Shown here in pieces: positions 33,802 through 42,640 of a stretch of 64,000 nt of DNA (positions are counted from its first letter, which is position 1; each line of letters opens with the position of its first letter). A program made the translations under genes and the position numbers. The stretch is from Erysipelotrichaceae bacterium (GTDB lineage: Bacteria; Bacillota_I; Bacilli_A; Erysipelotrichales; Erysipelotrichaceae). Location: positions 35,791-99,790 of the forward strand of contig JALEZD010000023.1 of NCBI GenBank assembly GCA_022772735.1, read 5' to 3'. The notes below the pieces were generated by a model. It was not told the DNA's origin, ran no database searches, and saw only the letters and a program-made list of their open reading frames with translations.

Positions 33802-35268
33802 ATGGTTAGATTAAGTACATTATTTCAAAATGCTCCAGATATTGAGATAAAAAGTTTAATGTCTGATAGTAGGAAAAAAAGACCAAATTCTATTTTCTTT
33901 TGTATGAAAGGAATGATGTTTGATGGACACAGATTTATTAGTCAAGCTATTGAAAATGGTGCTATTGTAATCGTACATAGTGAAATGATTGATAAAACTG
34001 ATCCAAATGTTACATATGTTAAAGTGAAAAATGTAACTCAAGCTTATAATAGTGTTGCAAATGCATTTTATGGATTTCCAAGTAAAAAATTAAAAATGTT
34101 TGGGGTTACTGGTACAAATGGAAAAAGTTCTGTTACAACACTAATTAAAAATTTATATAATGATATAAATTTAACTGGTTATATTGGTACGATTTCAATA
34201 GAATATGGAAATGTTAAATTACCTCCAATGCTTACAACACCTGAAATTGATGATTTACATGGCATTTTAAGAGATATGGTTAATGCGGGTGTAAAGGCTT
34301 GTGCATTAGAAGTAAGCAGTATAGGTATTGAGCAAGGACGAGTAAACTCAATTGATTTTGATATTGGGATTTTTACAAACTTAACCCATGACCATTTGGA
34401 TTATCATGGTACAATGGAAAATTACTTTCAATCAAAAAAACTTTTCTTTGATAATATGAAACCAAGTGGCATTGTTATAACTAATGTAGATGATCCATAT
34501 GGACTAGATATTGTAAGTAATACTTTGAGTAAAGTTTGTACTTATGGAATAAATAACAAAGCAGATTATCAAGCTACAAATATACAAATATTAAAAGATA
34601 AAACAATATTTACTCTTAGATGTTTTGATGAAGAGTATAAAGTAGAAACTAATTTGGTTGCAATGTTTAATATATATAATCTTTTAGCTGCTATTGCTGC
34701 TTTACATACTCAAGGTGTTGATATTGTTGAATTATTACCTAAATTAACAAAAATAAAACAAATTGAAGGTAGAATGGAAAGAATTGATGTTGGACAAAAT
34801 TTTAATGTTATAGTGGATTTTGCGCATACTCCAGATGGAATAACAAAAGTTTGTGAATATGCTACTAAAATAACTCCAAAAGGAAATAGAATTATCTCGG
34901 TTTTTGGTTCTGCTGGAAAAAGAGATGTTAAGAAAAGAAAAATATTTGGTGAAATTGCTGATAAATATTGTGATATGATTATATTGACTGAAGATGATCC
35001 TAGAAATGAATCAATTCATGATATAGCTTGTGAAATTGCTAGTGGTATATCTAAAACAAATTATATAATAATAGAAGATAGATATTATGCCATATCACAA
35101 GCTATTGAGCTTGCAGAAGAAAATGACACTATTTTATTACTTGGTAAAGGTGATGAGCAATTTATTTACAGAGAATTTGGTAGTGAATATTACATGGGTG
35201 ATGATAGGATTGCTAGAGAAGTTATTAAAAATAGGTTAAATAGTATGGAGGAAATAATTAATGAATAA
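33802..35268 (+). CDS. murE: UDP-MurNAc-tripeptide synthetase MurE
   Basis: A 488-residue Mur ligase that adds the third amino acid to UDP-MurNAc-L-Ala-D-Glu in the cytoplasm. The SDSRKKRPNSIFFCMKG block, ATP loop GVTGTNGKSSVT, carbamylated-lysine region YHGTMENYFQSKKLFF, and DFAHTPDG are present. The specificity motif reads DDPRNE. DAP-adding enzymes usually have DNPR, so the Arg is kept but Asn is Asp; I cannot say firmly whether it uses meso-DAP or Lys. Start ATG at 33802 follows AGAGGTGAT. It overlaps deoC by 8 bases. Confidence 0.92.
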   Translation: MVRLSTLFQNAPDIEIKSLMSDSRKKRPNSIFFCMKGMMFDGHRFISQAIENGAIVIVHSEMIDKTDPNVTYVKVKNVTQAYNSVANAFYGFPSKKLKMFGVTGTNGKSSVTTLIKNLYNDINLTGYIGTISIEYGNVKLPPMLTTPEIDDLHGILRDMVNAGVKACALEVSSIGIEQGRVNSIDFDIGIFTNLTHDHLDYHGTMENYFQSKKLFFDNMKPSGIVITNVDDPYGLDIVSNTLSKVCTYGINNKADYQATNIQILKDKTIFTLRCFDEEYKVETNLVAMFNIYNLLAAIAALHTQGVDIVELLPKLTKIKQIEGRMERIDVGQNFNVIVDFAHTPDGITKVCEYATKITPKGNRIISVFGSAGKRDVKKRKIFGEIADKYCDMIILTEDDPRNESIHDIACEIASGISKTNYIIIEDRYYAISQAIELAEENDTILLLGKGDEQFIYREFGSEYYMGDDRIAREVIKNRLNSMEEIINE

Positions 35269-35917
35269 GTATATTGACCACACATTATTAAAACAAAATG
35301 CAACACGAGAAATGCTTGAAAAATTATGTTCAGAAGCAAAAGAATTTGATTTTAAAACTGTATGTGTAAATCCATGTTGGATATCTTATTGTAAAAATTT
35401 ATTAAAGAATTCTAATGTAGGAGTATGTACAGTAATTGGTTTTCCTTTAGGAGCAATGACTACAGAAGCTAAAGCTTTTGAAGCAAAAAATGCTGTAGCC
35501 GAAGGTGCTGATGAAATTGATATGGTTTTAAATATTGGTAAATTAAAAGATAATGATTTTGAATATGTAGTTAATGATATTAAAAAGGTAAAAGAAGCAG
35601 TTAAGGATAAAGTTTTAAAGGTTATTATAGAAACTTGTTTATTAAGTGATGAAGAAAAAGTTAGAGCTTGTGAAGCGATTATTGCTGCTAAGGCAGACTT
35701 TGTTAAAACTTCTACTGGTTTTAGTACTTCAGGTGCAACAAAGGAAGATGTTAAACTTTTAAAAGAAGCTTCAAAAGGAATTTTAAAGGTTAAGGCTGCA
35801 GGAGGAGTTAAGTCATATCAAGATATGGTTGATATGATTGAATGTGGTGCTGATAGAATTGGAACAAGCAGTGGGGTTTTATTAATGAGTAATAAAACTG
35901 TATCTTCTGGTTACTAG
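35261..35917 (+). CDS. deoC: Deoxyribose-phosphate aldolase
   Basis: A 218-residue class I aldolase that splits 2-deoxyribose-5-phosphate to acetaldehyde and glyceraldehyde-3-phosphate. YIDHTLLKQNAT at the start, the proton-relay D in EIDMVLNIG, the Schiff-base lysine in FVKTSTGFS and VKAAGGVK are conserved. It salvages deoxynucleosides. ATG overlaps the murE stop (ATGAATAA), after GGAGG. Pairing with murE is unusual and is not the usual deo operon context. Confidence 0.95.
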   Translation: MNKYIDHTLLKQNATREMLEKLCSEAKEFDFKTVCVNPCWISYCKNLLKNSNVGVCTVIGFPLGAMTTEAKAFEAKNAVAEGADEIDMVLNIGKLKDNDFEYVVNDIKKVKEAVKDKVLKVIIETCLLSDEEKVRACEAIIAAKADFVKTSTGFSTSGATKEDVKLLKEASKGILKVKAAGGVKSYQDMVDMIECGADRIGTSSGVLLMSNKTVSSGY

Positions 35918-35920
35918 TTC

Positions 35921-35949
35921 TTGCAATTTATAGGGCAATTTGATATTAT
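35921..35949 (+). promoter_or_regulatory. Promoter of rpsU
   Basis: TTGCAA, 17 bases, TATTAT, directly downstream of deoC. Confidence 0.75.
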
Positions 35950-35981
35950 ATTTATGCTTGCATCAGAAGGGAGGTTAGTAA

Positions 35982-36161
35982 ATGCCAAGAGTTGTATTAA
36001 AAGAGAACGAAGGTTTAGATGATGCATTACGTCGTTTTAAACGCCAAGTATCTCGCAACGGAACCCTTGCTGAGGCTCGCAAAAGAGAGTTTTATGTAAA
36101 ACCGGGCGTTCGTCGTAAATTGAAATCCGAAGCTGCTCGTAAAGCTAGACGTTCAAAATAA
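35982..36161 (+). CDS. rpsU: 30S ribosomal protein bS21
   Basis: A 59-residue ribosomal protein, [20 protein letters not shown] at the start, then a basic helical body with [21 protein letters not shown] at the C-terminus. bS21 helps start translation on the 30S subunit. GGGAGG lies 8 bases before the ATG. Arginine uses CGT and CGC heavily (for example CGT-CGT-TTT-AAA-CGC), against the AGA habit of the window, a sign of high expression. It has its own promoter and terminator. In B. subtilis rpsU also follows the rsmE-mtaB block. Confidence 0.97.
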   Translation: MPRVVLKENEGLDDALRRFKRQVSRNGTLAEARKREFYVKPGVRRKLKSEAARKARRSK

Positions 36162-36184
36162 AAGAAGCTTATGCTTCTTTTTTG
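36161..36184 (+). terminator. Terminator after rpsU
   Basis: AAAGAAGC pairs with GCTTCTTT around TTAT, then T residues. Confidence 0.88.
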
Positions 36185-36210
36185 TTATATTTAAGATAGG
36201 AGGTATTTTT

Positions 36211-36510
36211 ATGGAAAAAAGAATTATTAAGTTTGAAAACATATTAGATGAAACTGAAAAAATTTTAAATGATTTAGAAAAAGTATTAGATAGATTAAAA
36301 GAGAATCAAAAAAATTACAATGAATTAAAACAATATTACGGAAGTGAAGAATACATTAAAGATGTTGATTTAGATAATACGACAGATTTGTATAAAAACA
36401 TTAAAAGAGGTGTTTTAAGTGAAGATGCTGTATATAATCTAATTGGTAAAAGTTATGATATGTACATTCAAATGATTGAAGTTGCGACATTATTGTTAAA
36501 ACAACACTAA
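36211..36510 (+). CDS. DUF4298 family protein
   Basis: A 99-residue soluble helical protein. The pattern of DUF4298 is visible: a coiled N-terminal stretch (IKFENILDETEKILNDLEKV), ELKQYYGSEEYIKDVD, and RGVLSEDAVYNLIG. No function is known for the family. AGGAGG lies 8 bases upstream. No strong promoter was found, so it may depend on read-through from rpsU. Confidence 0.8.
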   Translation: MEKRIIKFENILDETEKILNDLEKVLDRLKENQKNYNELKQYYGSEEYIKDVDLDNTTDLYKNIKRGVLSEDAVYNLIGKSYDMYIQMIEVATLLLKQH

Positions 36511-36541
36511 AAAAATGCATTTATGATTATATGCATTTTTT
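36509..36541. terminator. Bidirectional terminator at 36.5 kb
   Basis: AAAAATGCAT pairs with ATGCATTTTT around a 10-base loop. It serves the DUF4298 gene and the convergent kinase gene. Confidence 0.85.
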
Positions 36542-37600
36542 ATATTTTTCAAATATTGATTTTAAACTGTCCCATTTTTCTTCAGTATCTTTAACAAGCT
36601 TTAGTTGTGTTCTTGCTCTATCTAAGTTATGGTTTGGATATTTTGTTTTATAATATAAATCTCCATCTAAATAATCTGTTAAAAATCTAATTGCTTGTTC
36701 AAAAGTAATTATTTTGCCACCCCAAATTAATGAGTCAATTTCATCATTTGACAAACTATTATCTAATCCTTCTAAAAAACCTTTAGTGAAATTTTCATAT
36801 AAATCTAAATCAATATAAACTTTAGATAAATCAGTTTCATCTTCTAAACTAAAACAAGCACCACTTCGTATTGCATCTCCAAAATCATACGCAACAACAC
36901 CTGGCATAATTGTATCTAAATCTACAATACATAATGGATTTAATGTTTCTTTATCTATTAAAATATTACTTAATTTTGTGTCATTATGTGTCACTGTTAA
37001 TTTTATTTTTTTATTTTCAAGAAGATTTACTAGATAATGTACTTCATCTTTTCTATCGAGTATAAATTTTATTTCATCCTCAACTAAATGTTTTCTATTG
37101 CTTTTATTTTCTTCTATTGCTTTTAAAAATGTTTGGAATCGTGTAGGTGTATGATGAAAATTTTTTATAGTTTCATAAAGTTCTTCAACTGGAAAATCTT
37201 TTAGTTGCTTTTGAAATTTTCCAAATGCTAATCCAGTTAAGTAAAATTGTTTACTATTTTCAATAACATCATATGAAAATGAATTATCAATAAATTTTAA
37301 TAATCTATAATAATTTCCATTTAATTCTACAAAGTCATTTCCTTTTGAATCTTTTATTATTGTTAGTGTTTCTCTGTCTACATTACCATTTTCTTTTGAA
37401 ACTATATTTTTTAAATAATCACATATTTTTCTGAAGTTTTTCATCAACTGTTCAGGATTTTTGAATATCTCATGGTTTATTCTTTGTAATAAATATGTTC
37501 CATTTTCTGTTTCAACTTTATAAGTGTCATTTATATAACCATTTCCAAACTCTTTACATTTAAAATTTAAAATATTATACCTTTTTAAAATTTCATTCAT
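36527..37600 (-). CDS. APH-fold sugar kinase, N-acetylhexosamine 1-kinase-like
   Basis: A 357-residue kinase with the aminoglycoside phosphotransferase fold. The nucleotide part has GNGYINDTYKVET and LLQRINHEIF. The catalytic loop is VTHNDTKLSNILID, and the metal region is VDLDTIMPGVVAYDFGDAIR. This combination resembles NahK of bifidobacteria, which phosphorylates GlcNAc or GalNAc at C1, more than antibiotic kinases. The closest use here could be salvage of host or wall hexosamines. Substrate is inferred. It is a single gene flanked by the shared terminator and its own upstream TATAAT. Confidence 0.72.
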   Translation of the reverse strand: MNEILKRYNILNFKCKEFGNGYINDTYKVETENGTYLLQRINHEIFKNPEQLMKNFRKICDYLKNIVSKENGNVDRETLTIIKDSKGNDFVELNGNYYRLLKFIDNSFSYDVIENSKQFYLTGLAFGKFQKQLKDFPVEELYETIKNFHHTPTRFQTFLKAIEENKSNRKHLVEDEIKFILDRKDEVHYLVNLLENKKIKLTVTHNDTKLSNILIDKETLNPLCIVDLDTIMPGVVAYDFGDAIRSGACFSLEDETDLSKVYIDLDLYENFTKGFLEGLDNSLSNDEIDSLIWGGKIITFEQAIRFLTDYLDGDLYYKTKYPNHNLDRARTQLKLVKDTEEKWDSLKSIFEKYKKCI

Positions 37601-37743
37601 TTGTATATCTCCTTAGTTAATATTATTATACCTAAAAAAATAATAAAAATTCTATTGCATTTTTAAATAAAATTAAATTTAACAATTTCAGTTTTAAAAA
37701 TTCTTTGTTTTCTATATAATATTCATATTAGGGAGGATTTATT

Positions 37744-38733
37744 TTGAGTACAAATAAAGTAATTAGTTTTCCAGAATTAAATGATAAACAAGCTTTAGAT
37801 TTAATTGGATTACACGATAAAAATTTGAATATTCTATCTGAGTGTTTTGGTAAAATAATTTCGTTTAGAAATAATGAATTTATAATAAATGATGTAGATA
37901 ATGATGTTGCTCATCAAATTGAAGAAGTATTGATGGCTCTTTATGAAGTTGTTAAGAAAAATCAAGCGGTAAGTGAAAGAGATGTTTTGTATGCATATAG
38001 ACTGGTAAGTAAAAGTGAAAAAGTTGATTTTGATAATTTGTATAAAAAAGTTATTGGTAAAACTTTAACAGGGAAAATTATTTCACCTAAAACAAAAGGT
38101 CAACTAGAATTTGTAAATGCAATTGAAAAGTATGATATAGTTTTAGCCATTGGTCCAGCAGGAACAGGAAAAACATATTTAGCTGTTATAGAAGCTGTTT
38201 CAATGTTGAAAAAAGGTGATATTAAAAGAATTGTACTTACTAGACCAGCTGTAGAAGCAGGGGAAAGTTTGGGATTTTTACCAGGCGATTTAAAAGAAAA
38301 GGTTGATCCATATTTAACTCCACTATATGATGCATTACATGATATGTTAGGTGTAGAACAAACCGATAAGTTAATAGAAAAAAACGTTATTGAAATTGCG
38401 CCACTTGCATATATGAGAGGTAGAACATTAGAAGATGCATTTGTTATATTAGATGAAGCACAAAATACAACAACTAGCCAAATGAAGATGTTTTTAACAA
38501 GATTAGGATTTAATTCAAAGATGGTTATCACGGGAGATATAACACAAATTGATTTAAATAAAGGAAGCAAATCAGGACTAATAGAAGCGGGATATGTTTT
38601 AAGTGATATAGATGAGATCAAAGTATTGCATTTAACAAGTGATGATGTTGTTAGACATCCACTAGTACAAAAAATAATAGAATCTTACCAAAAATCTAAA
38701 CATGATGGAGAAAATAAAAAGCAGATTATATAA
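37744..38733 (+). CDS. phoH: PhoH-like ATPase
   Basis: A 329-residue PhoH-family protein. A KH-like N-terminus precedes the P-loop GPAGTGKTYLA, TRPAVEAGESLGFLPGDLKEK, FVILDEAQNTTTSQMKMFLTRLG and VITGDITQIDL. Relatives are linked to RNA metabolism with YbeY and Era. Start is TTG, seven bases after GGGAGG. In B. subtilis phoH precedes ybeY-dgkA-cdd-era directly; here nptA intervenes on the other strand. Its last 8 bases overlap the end of nptA. Confidence 0.94.
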   Translation: MSTNKVISFPELNDKQALDLIGLHDKNLNILSECFGKIISFRNNEFIINDVDNDVAHQIEEVLMALYEVVKKNQAVSERDVLYAYRLVSKSEKVDFDNLYKKVIGKTLTGKIISPKTKGQLEFVNAIEKYDIVLAIGPAGTGKTYLAVIEAVSMLKKGDIKRIVLTRPAVEAGESLGFLPGDLKEKVDPYLTPLYDALHDMLGVEQTDKLIEKNVIEIAPLAYMRGRTLEDAFVILDEAQNTTTSQMKMFLTRLGFNSKMVITGDITQIDLNKGSKSGLIEAGYVLSDIDEIKVLHLTSDDVVRHPLVQKIIESYQKSKHDGENKKQII

Positions 38734-38746
38734 TTTCTGCTTTTTT
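38716..38746. terminator. Bidirectional terminator between phoH and nptA
   Basis: AAAAAGCAGA pairs with TCTGCTTTTT; the loop contains both stop codons. T-runs on both strands. Confidence 0.88.
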
Positions 38747-40393
38747 AATATTTATTCTATGTTCACCCTCTAATGTACTTCTTGCAATGTTTACACAATG
38801 GTCTGCCATTCTTTCAAGGTTACTTAATATATCGCAGTAAACAGAGCTTGCAACTGAATGTACGCACTCTTTATTTGCCATTCTTTTAAAGTGTGATTCA
38901 CGTGCTTTAAATTCTAATCTATCCATTTTTGTTTCATCTTCTTGTAATGATTTATATATTTCAACATCTTTTGTTGAATATACTGCCATTGCTTTATTTA
39001 GCATTTGATAAATTAAATTAAACATTTTATCAATAGCAACTTTAGCTTCACCACTAAAATCACCTCTATCATCATATACCATATCAATAAACTCTGTAAC
39101 ATTCATTGACAAGTCACCAATTCTTTCAAGGTTTTTTACGATTTGTAATTGTAAATTTAGTGAAACTGTATCAGTCTCTGTTACAACCTCATTTGCTATA
39201 TCCATTAAGTAGTTAGTAATTTTTTTATCGAAATTATTAATTAAAGTTTCAGATTGAGAAATTATATCCTTATCTTCACTTGTTCCTTTATTGCTTAAAT
39301 ATGAATGGGTTTCTTTTACTGTATTTTCTACTGCTGCAGCCATTTGTGATATTGCATTATCAGAAATATTAAGTGCAGCTCCAGGAAGTGTATTTGCTAA
39401 GTCTGTATTTAAGTCATCAATCTTAACTTCCATTTTTACCGATTCTTCACCAGGGAAAACTTTTCTAATAAAATTACACATTGTTTTTAACATTGGGAAG
39501 CAAATAATAGTTGCAACTACATTGAAGAATATATGAACTAATGCAATCTGTAACATTGGGCTTATATCATAATTGTTAGATAACCACATAATTGAATTTG
39601 ATAAAGGTTGTAAAATCAACATCCCAATAACTGTACCAATCACATTAAACAATATATGTATTCCTGCGGTTCTCTTCGCAGAAAAACTTCCACCTAAAGC
39701 TGCTAAAACACCTGTAACTGTTGTACCAATATTTGCTCCATATACAAATGGAATTACTGCGATAAAATCTATACCACCAGCTTCATATATTTTTTGTACA
39801 ACACCAATTGCTGCTGCAGAACCTTGAATTATACCAGTAATAATTGTTCCTGCAATTAAACCTAAAAATGGATTTACTGTCATACTTCTTGCGATTTCAT
39901 CAAATTCTGGTAAATCTTTTAAAGCTTTTAAGGCATCTCCCATTATACTTAAACCATAAAATATCACACCAAAACCAAAAATTATTTCTCCAATATATCT
40001 TTGTTTTTTTCTTTTAGAGAAACATATTACAAGTGAACCAATTGCCACAAAATAAAGTGCATATGCATCAATATTTAACCCAATTAAAAATGAAGTAACT
40101 GTTGTACCAATATTTGCTCCCATGACTATTGCAGCAGATTGTTCAAGAGTCATTAAACCAGCTCTTACAAGTCCAATTGTTATTGCAGTGGATGCAGATG
40201 AAGATTGGATTGCTATTGTGATTATAGCACCGATAAATACTGCAAGTAGCGGATTAGAAGTATATTTATCTATATAGTCTCTTAGTTTATCACCGGCAAT
40301 TGCCTTTAATCCATCACCCATAAACTTGATGCCAAATAGAAACATTCCAAAACCACCAGCAATCATGTTCCAACTTATTGAATTTAGTGTCAT
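38726..40393 (-). CDS. Na+/phosphate cotransporter (NptA family) with PhoU domain
   Basis: A 555-residue transporter. The membrane half has two inverted Na/Pi cotransporter repeats, marked by QSSSASTAITIGLVRAG and IQGSAAAIGVVQKI, with GANIGTTVTS/GANIGTTVTG in each. A C-terminal PhoU-like helical domain (from about residue 340) probably senses phosphate state. It should import phosphate with Na+. Start ATG at 40393 with AAAGGTAA upstream. A gene of this family (yqeW) also lies in this part of the B. subtilis map, on the opposite strand to its neighbours. Confidence 0.93.
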   Translation of the reverse strand: MTLNSISWNMIAGGFGMFLFGIKFMGDGLKAIAGDKLRDYIDKYTSNPLLAVFIGAIITIAIQSSSASTAITIGLVRAGLMTLEQSAAIVMGANIGTTVTSFLIGLNIDAYALYFVAIGSLVICFSKRKKQRYIGEIIFGFGVIFYGLSIMGDALKALKDLPEFDEIARSMTVNPFLGLIAGTIITGIIQGSAAAIGVVQKIYEAGGIDFIAVIPFVYGANIGTTVTGVLAALGGSFSAKRTAGIHILFNVIGTVIGMLILQPLSNSIMWLSNNYDISPMLQIALVHIFFNVVATIICFPMLKTMCNFIRKVFPGEESVKMEVKIDDLNTDLANTLPGAALNISDNAISQMAAAVENTVKETHSYLSNKGTSEDKDIISQSETLINNFDKKITNYLMDIANEVVTETDTVSLNLQLQIVKNLERIGDLSMNVTEFIDMVYDDRGDFSGEAKVAIDKMFNLIYQMLNKAMAVYSTKDVEIYKSLQEDETKMDRLEFKARESHFKRMANKECVHSVASSVYCDILSNLERMADHCVNIARSTLEGEHRINIKKAEII

Positions 40394-40425
40394 TATAAAA
40401 ATTACCTTTCTTTGACCATAAAATA

Positions 40426-40454
40426 TTATATATAAATAGGGGTTTTAATTTCAA
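40426..40454 (-). promoter_or_regulatory. Promoter of the Na+/phosphate transporter
   Basis: On the minus strand: TTGAAA, 17 bases, TATAAT. Confidence 0.75.
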
Positions 40455-40493
40455 TAGTGAGAAATAAATATATTTTTAAATTTTTAATATTAA

Positions 40494-40523
40494 TTCATTG
40501 ATTTTATATATAAATGATATAAT
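40494..40523 (+). promoter_or_regulatory. Promoter of the ybeY operon
   Basis: TGATATAAT is an extended -10 at 40515-40523; a weak TTCATT lies 18 bases upstream of the hexamer. Confidence 0.6.
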
Positions 40524-40554
40524 TAGTGTAAACTTTAAACTTAGGGAGTATTAA

Positions 40555-41004
40555 ATGGGAATTAGAATTGTTAATAAGAGTAAAGATGTTACATTTAAGC
40601 AGTTTTATGATGATTTATCTTTAATTTATAAAAAAACATTAGAAAAATTACAAATAAAAAAAGATTATGATTTATCGGTAATTTTAGTTAAATCTAAATA
40701 TATTCAAAATATTAACAGGGAATATAGAAATATAGATAAACCAACTGATGTGATTACTTTTGCAATGCAAGAGGGCGAAAGTTATATGTATGAAGAAGAA
40801 TATGATTTAGGTGATATATATATAAATATTGATTATGTATACTTACAAGCCTTACAATATGAACACTCAATTAGAAGAGAATTTTGTTTCTTATTTGTTC
40901 ATGGTCTTTTACATGCTTTAGGATATGATCATATGAATATTGATGATGAAAAAGTTATGTTTGAATTACAAGATGAAATTTTGGAGCCAATAGTAAAAAG
41001 ATGA
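40555..41004 (+). CDS. ybeY: Endoribonuclease YbeY
   Basis: A 149-residue metal-dependent endoribonuclease needed for 16S rRNA 3' maturation and ribosome quality control. The zinc triad H-x3-H-x5-H is in HGLLHALGYDH, and NREYRNIDKPTDVITFAM is the conserved block before it. Starts an operon through recO. ATG follows GGGAG and overlaps dgkA at the end (4 bases). Confidence 0.95.
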   Translation: MGIRIVNKSKDVTFKQFYDDLSLIYKKTLEKLQIKKDYDLSVILVKSKYIQNINREYRNIDKPTDVITFAMQEGESYMYEEEYDLGDIYINIDYVYLQALQYEHSIRREFCFLFVHGLLHALGYDHMNIDDEKVMFELQDEILEPIVKR

Positions 41005-41333
41005 TTAATAAATTTAAAGTTGCATTTTATGGATTGTATACAGCCTTTAAAGACAAAAGTGTTTTTATTCAATTTGTTTTAGGTTTTTTAGCTGTTTTAA
41101 TATCTATTATATTAAAGATAAAAATGTATGATTTTATTATTGTATTGTTTTGTATTTGTATGGTAATAACTTGTGAAATATTAAATACTTGTATTGAAGA
41201 ATTGTGTAATATGTATACAACAGGGTATAATGAAAAAGTAAAAAAAATTAAAGATATGGGGGCTGCTGCAGTGCTTTTTTCCTCAATAACTTCTTTAATT
41301 GTTGGTATAGCTATTTTTATAAAATATATTTAA
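41001..41333 (+). CDS. dgkA: Diacylglycerol/undecaprenol kinase DgkA
   Basis: A 110-residue integral membrane kinase with three hydrophobic segments. FKVAFYGLYTAF at the start, ITCEILNTCIEELCNM (the conserved E-N-T-x-I-E active-site region) and KDMGAAAVLFSS are typical. In Gram-positives this family phosphorylates undecaprenol, restoring the lipid carrier for wall synthesis. It overlaps ybeY. Confidence 0.93.
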   Translation: MINKFKVAFYGLYTAFKDKSVFIQFVLGFLAVLISIILKIKMYDFIIVLFCICMVITCEILNTCIEELCNMYTTGYNEKVKKIKDMGAAAVLFSSITSLIVGIAIFIKYI

Positions 41334-41346
41334 AAAGGAGAAGAAT

Positions 41347-41745
41347 ATGAAATATCAAGATTTAATAAACGAAACATTTAAGGTTATGGAAAATGCATAT
41401 GCACCATATTCAAACTACAAGGTTGGTTCGATTGTATTAAGTAAAGATGGAAGAAAATTTTATGGTGTAAATATTGAAAATGCTTCTTATGGTGCTACAA
41501 ATTGTGGTGAAAGAAGTGCGATTTTTAATGCTTATAGTAACGGAATAAGAAAAGATGATATAGAAGTTATTACTATTGTTACAAGTGGGAATACATTAGG
41601 ATATCCTTGTGGTATATGTAGACAAGTTTTAAGTGAATTGTTAAATGGTGATACTTTAATAATTTTAGCTAATAAAAATGAAGTAAAGTTGACTAATATG
41701 AATGAAATTTTACCTTTTAGTTTTTCTAGTGAGGATTTAAAATAA
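41347..41745 (+). CDS. cdd: Cytidine deaminase
   Basis: A 132-residue zinc enzyme converting cytidine and deoxycytidine to uridine forms. YAPYSNYKVGS, the catalytic glutamate and first zinc Cys in NCGERSAIFNA, and the PCGICRQVL pair of cysteines are present; so three Cys bind zinc, the tetrameric type. AAAAGGAG precedes it. Its stop codon overlaps the era start by one base. Confidence 0.95.
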   Translation: MKYQDLINETFKVMENAYAPYSNYKVGSIVLSKDGRKFYGVNIENASYGATNCGERSAIFNAYSNGIRKDDIEVITIVTSGNTLGYPCGICRQVLSELLNGDTLIILANKNEVKLTNMNEILPFSFSSEDLK

Positions 41746-42638
41746 TGAAATCTGGATTTATTGCATTAGTTGGTAGACCAAATGCTGGTAAGAGTACACT
41801 TATTAATGCATTAATAAAATCAAAAATAGCTATTATTTCTAATAAAGCTCAAACAACGAGAAATCAAATTAGAGGGATAAGAACTGATGAAAATTCACAG
41901 CTTATTTTTATTGATACTCCAGGTATTCATAAGCCTCATCATGAGTTAGGAAGCATGATGAACAAAGAAGCTTTTAATGCTGCAAAAGGTGTAGATTTAA
42001 TTTATCTAATAGTTGATGTTAGTGCTGAATTTGGAAAAGGTGATGAATTTATTTTAGAGGCAATAAAAAGATATAAAGTTCCAACTTTTTTGATTTTAAA
42101 TAAAATTGATTTAATTAATAAAGAGAACTTATTTAAAATTATTACAGAATATAATTCAAAACATGATTTTGCAGAGATAATTCCAATTAGTGCTTATACT
42201 AATGAAAATTTAGATGATTTGATTGAAACAAGTAAAAAATATATGGAAGATGGAATAAAATATTATCCTGATGATCAAATTTGTGATTACCCAGAACAAT
42301 TTATTATTTCAGAAATAATCAGAGAAAAAATTTTAGAATTGACCGAAGAAGAAATTCCCCATAGTGTTGCAGTAGTAATAGAACGTATGGGAAGAAAAAA
42401 AGGAAAACTTTTAATTAATGCAATGATTTTGGTTGAAAGAGATAGTCAAAAAGGAATAATAATCGGTAAAGCAGGAAGTATGATAAAAAAAGTTGGTATA
42501 TCCGCAAGAAGTGATATAGAAGGAATACTTGGGGAAAATATATACTTAGAGCTTTTTGTTAGAGTTGAAAAGGATTGGAGAAATAGAAAGAGTAAACTTC
42601 AACAACTTGGATTTATTCAAATTGATGTTGAGGAATAA
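41745..42638 (+). CDS. era: GTPase Era
   Basis: A 297-residue GTPase for 30S assembly and 16S rRNA end processing. GRPNAGKST (G1), the switch TTRNQIRG, DTPGIHKP (G3), NKIDL (G4) are visible. The C-terminal KH domain contains IIGKAGSMIKKVG. Conserved neighbour of ybeY, dgkA, cdd and recO in Bacillota. Start overlaps cdd stop. Confidence 0.97.
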   Translation: MKSGFIALVGRPNAGKSTLINALIKSKIAIISNKAQTTRNQIRGIRTDENSQLIFIDTPGIHKPHHELGSMMNKEAFNAAKGVDLIYLIVDVSAEFGKGDEFILEAIKRYKVPTFLILNKIDLINKENLFKIITEYNSKHDFAEIIPISAYTNENLDDLIETSKKYMEDGIKYYPDDQICDYPEQFIISEIIREKILELTEEEIPHSVAVVIERMGRKKGKLLINAMILVERDSQKGIIIGKAGSMIKKVGISARSDIEGILGENIYLELFVRVEKDWRNRKSKLQQLGFIQIDVEE

Positions 42639-42640
42639 AA

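Noticed and set aside
36527..37600. Aminoglycoside resistance kinase
   Set aside because: Shares only the fold; active-site surroundings look like sugar 1-kinases.
38100..38621. A 173-residue frame opposite phoH
   Set aside because: Antisense to the P-loop gene, no supporting signal.
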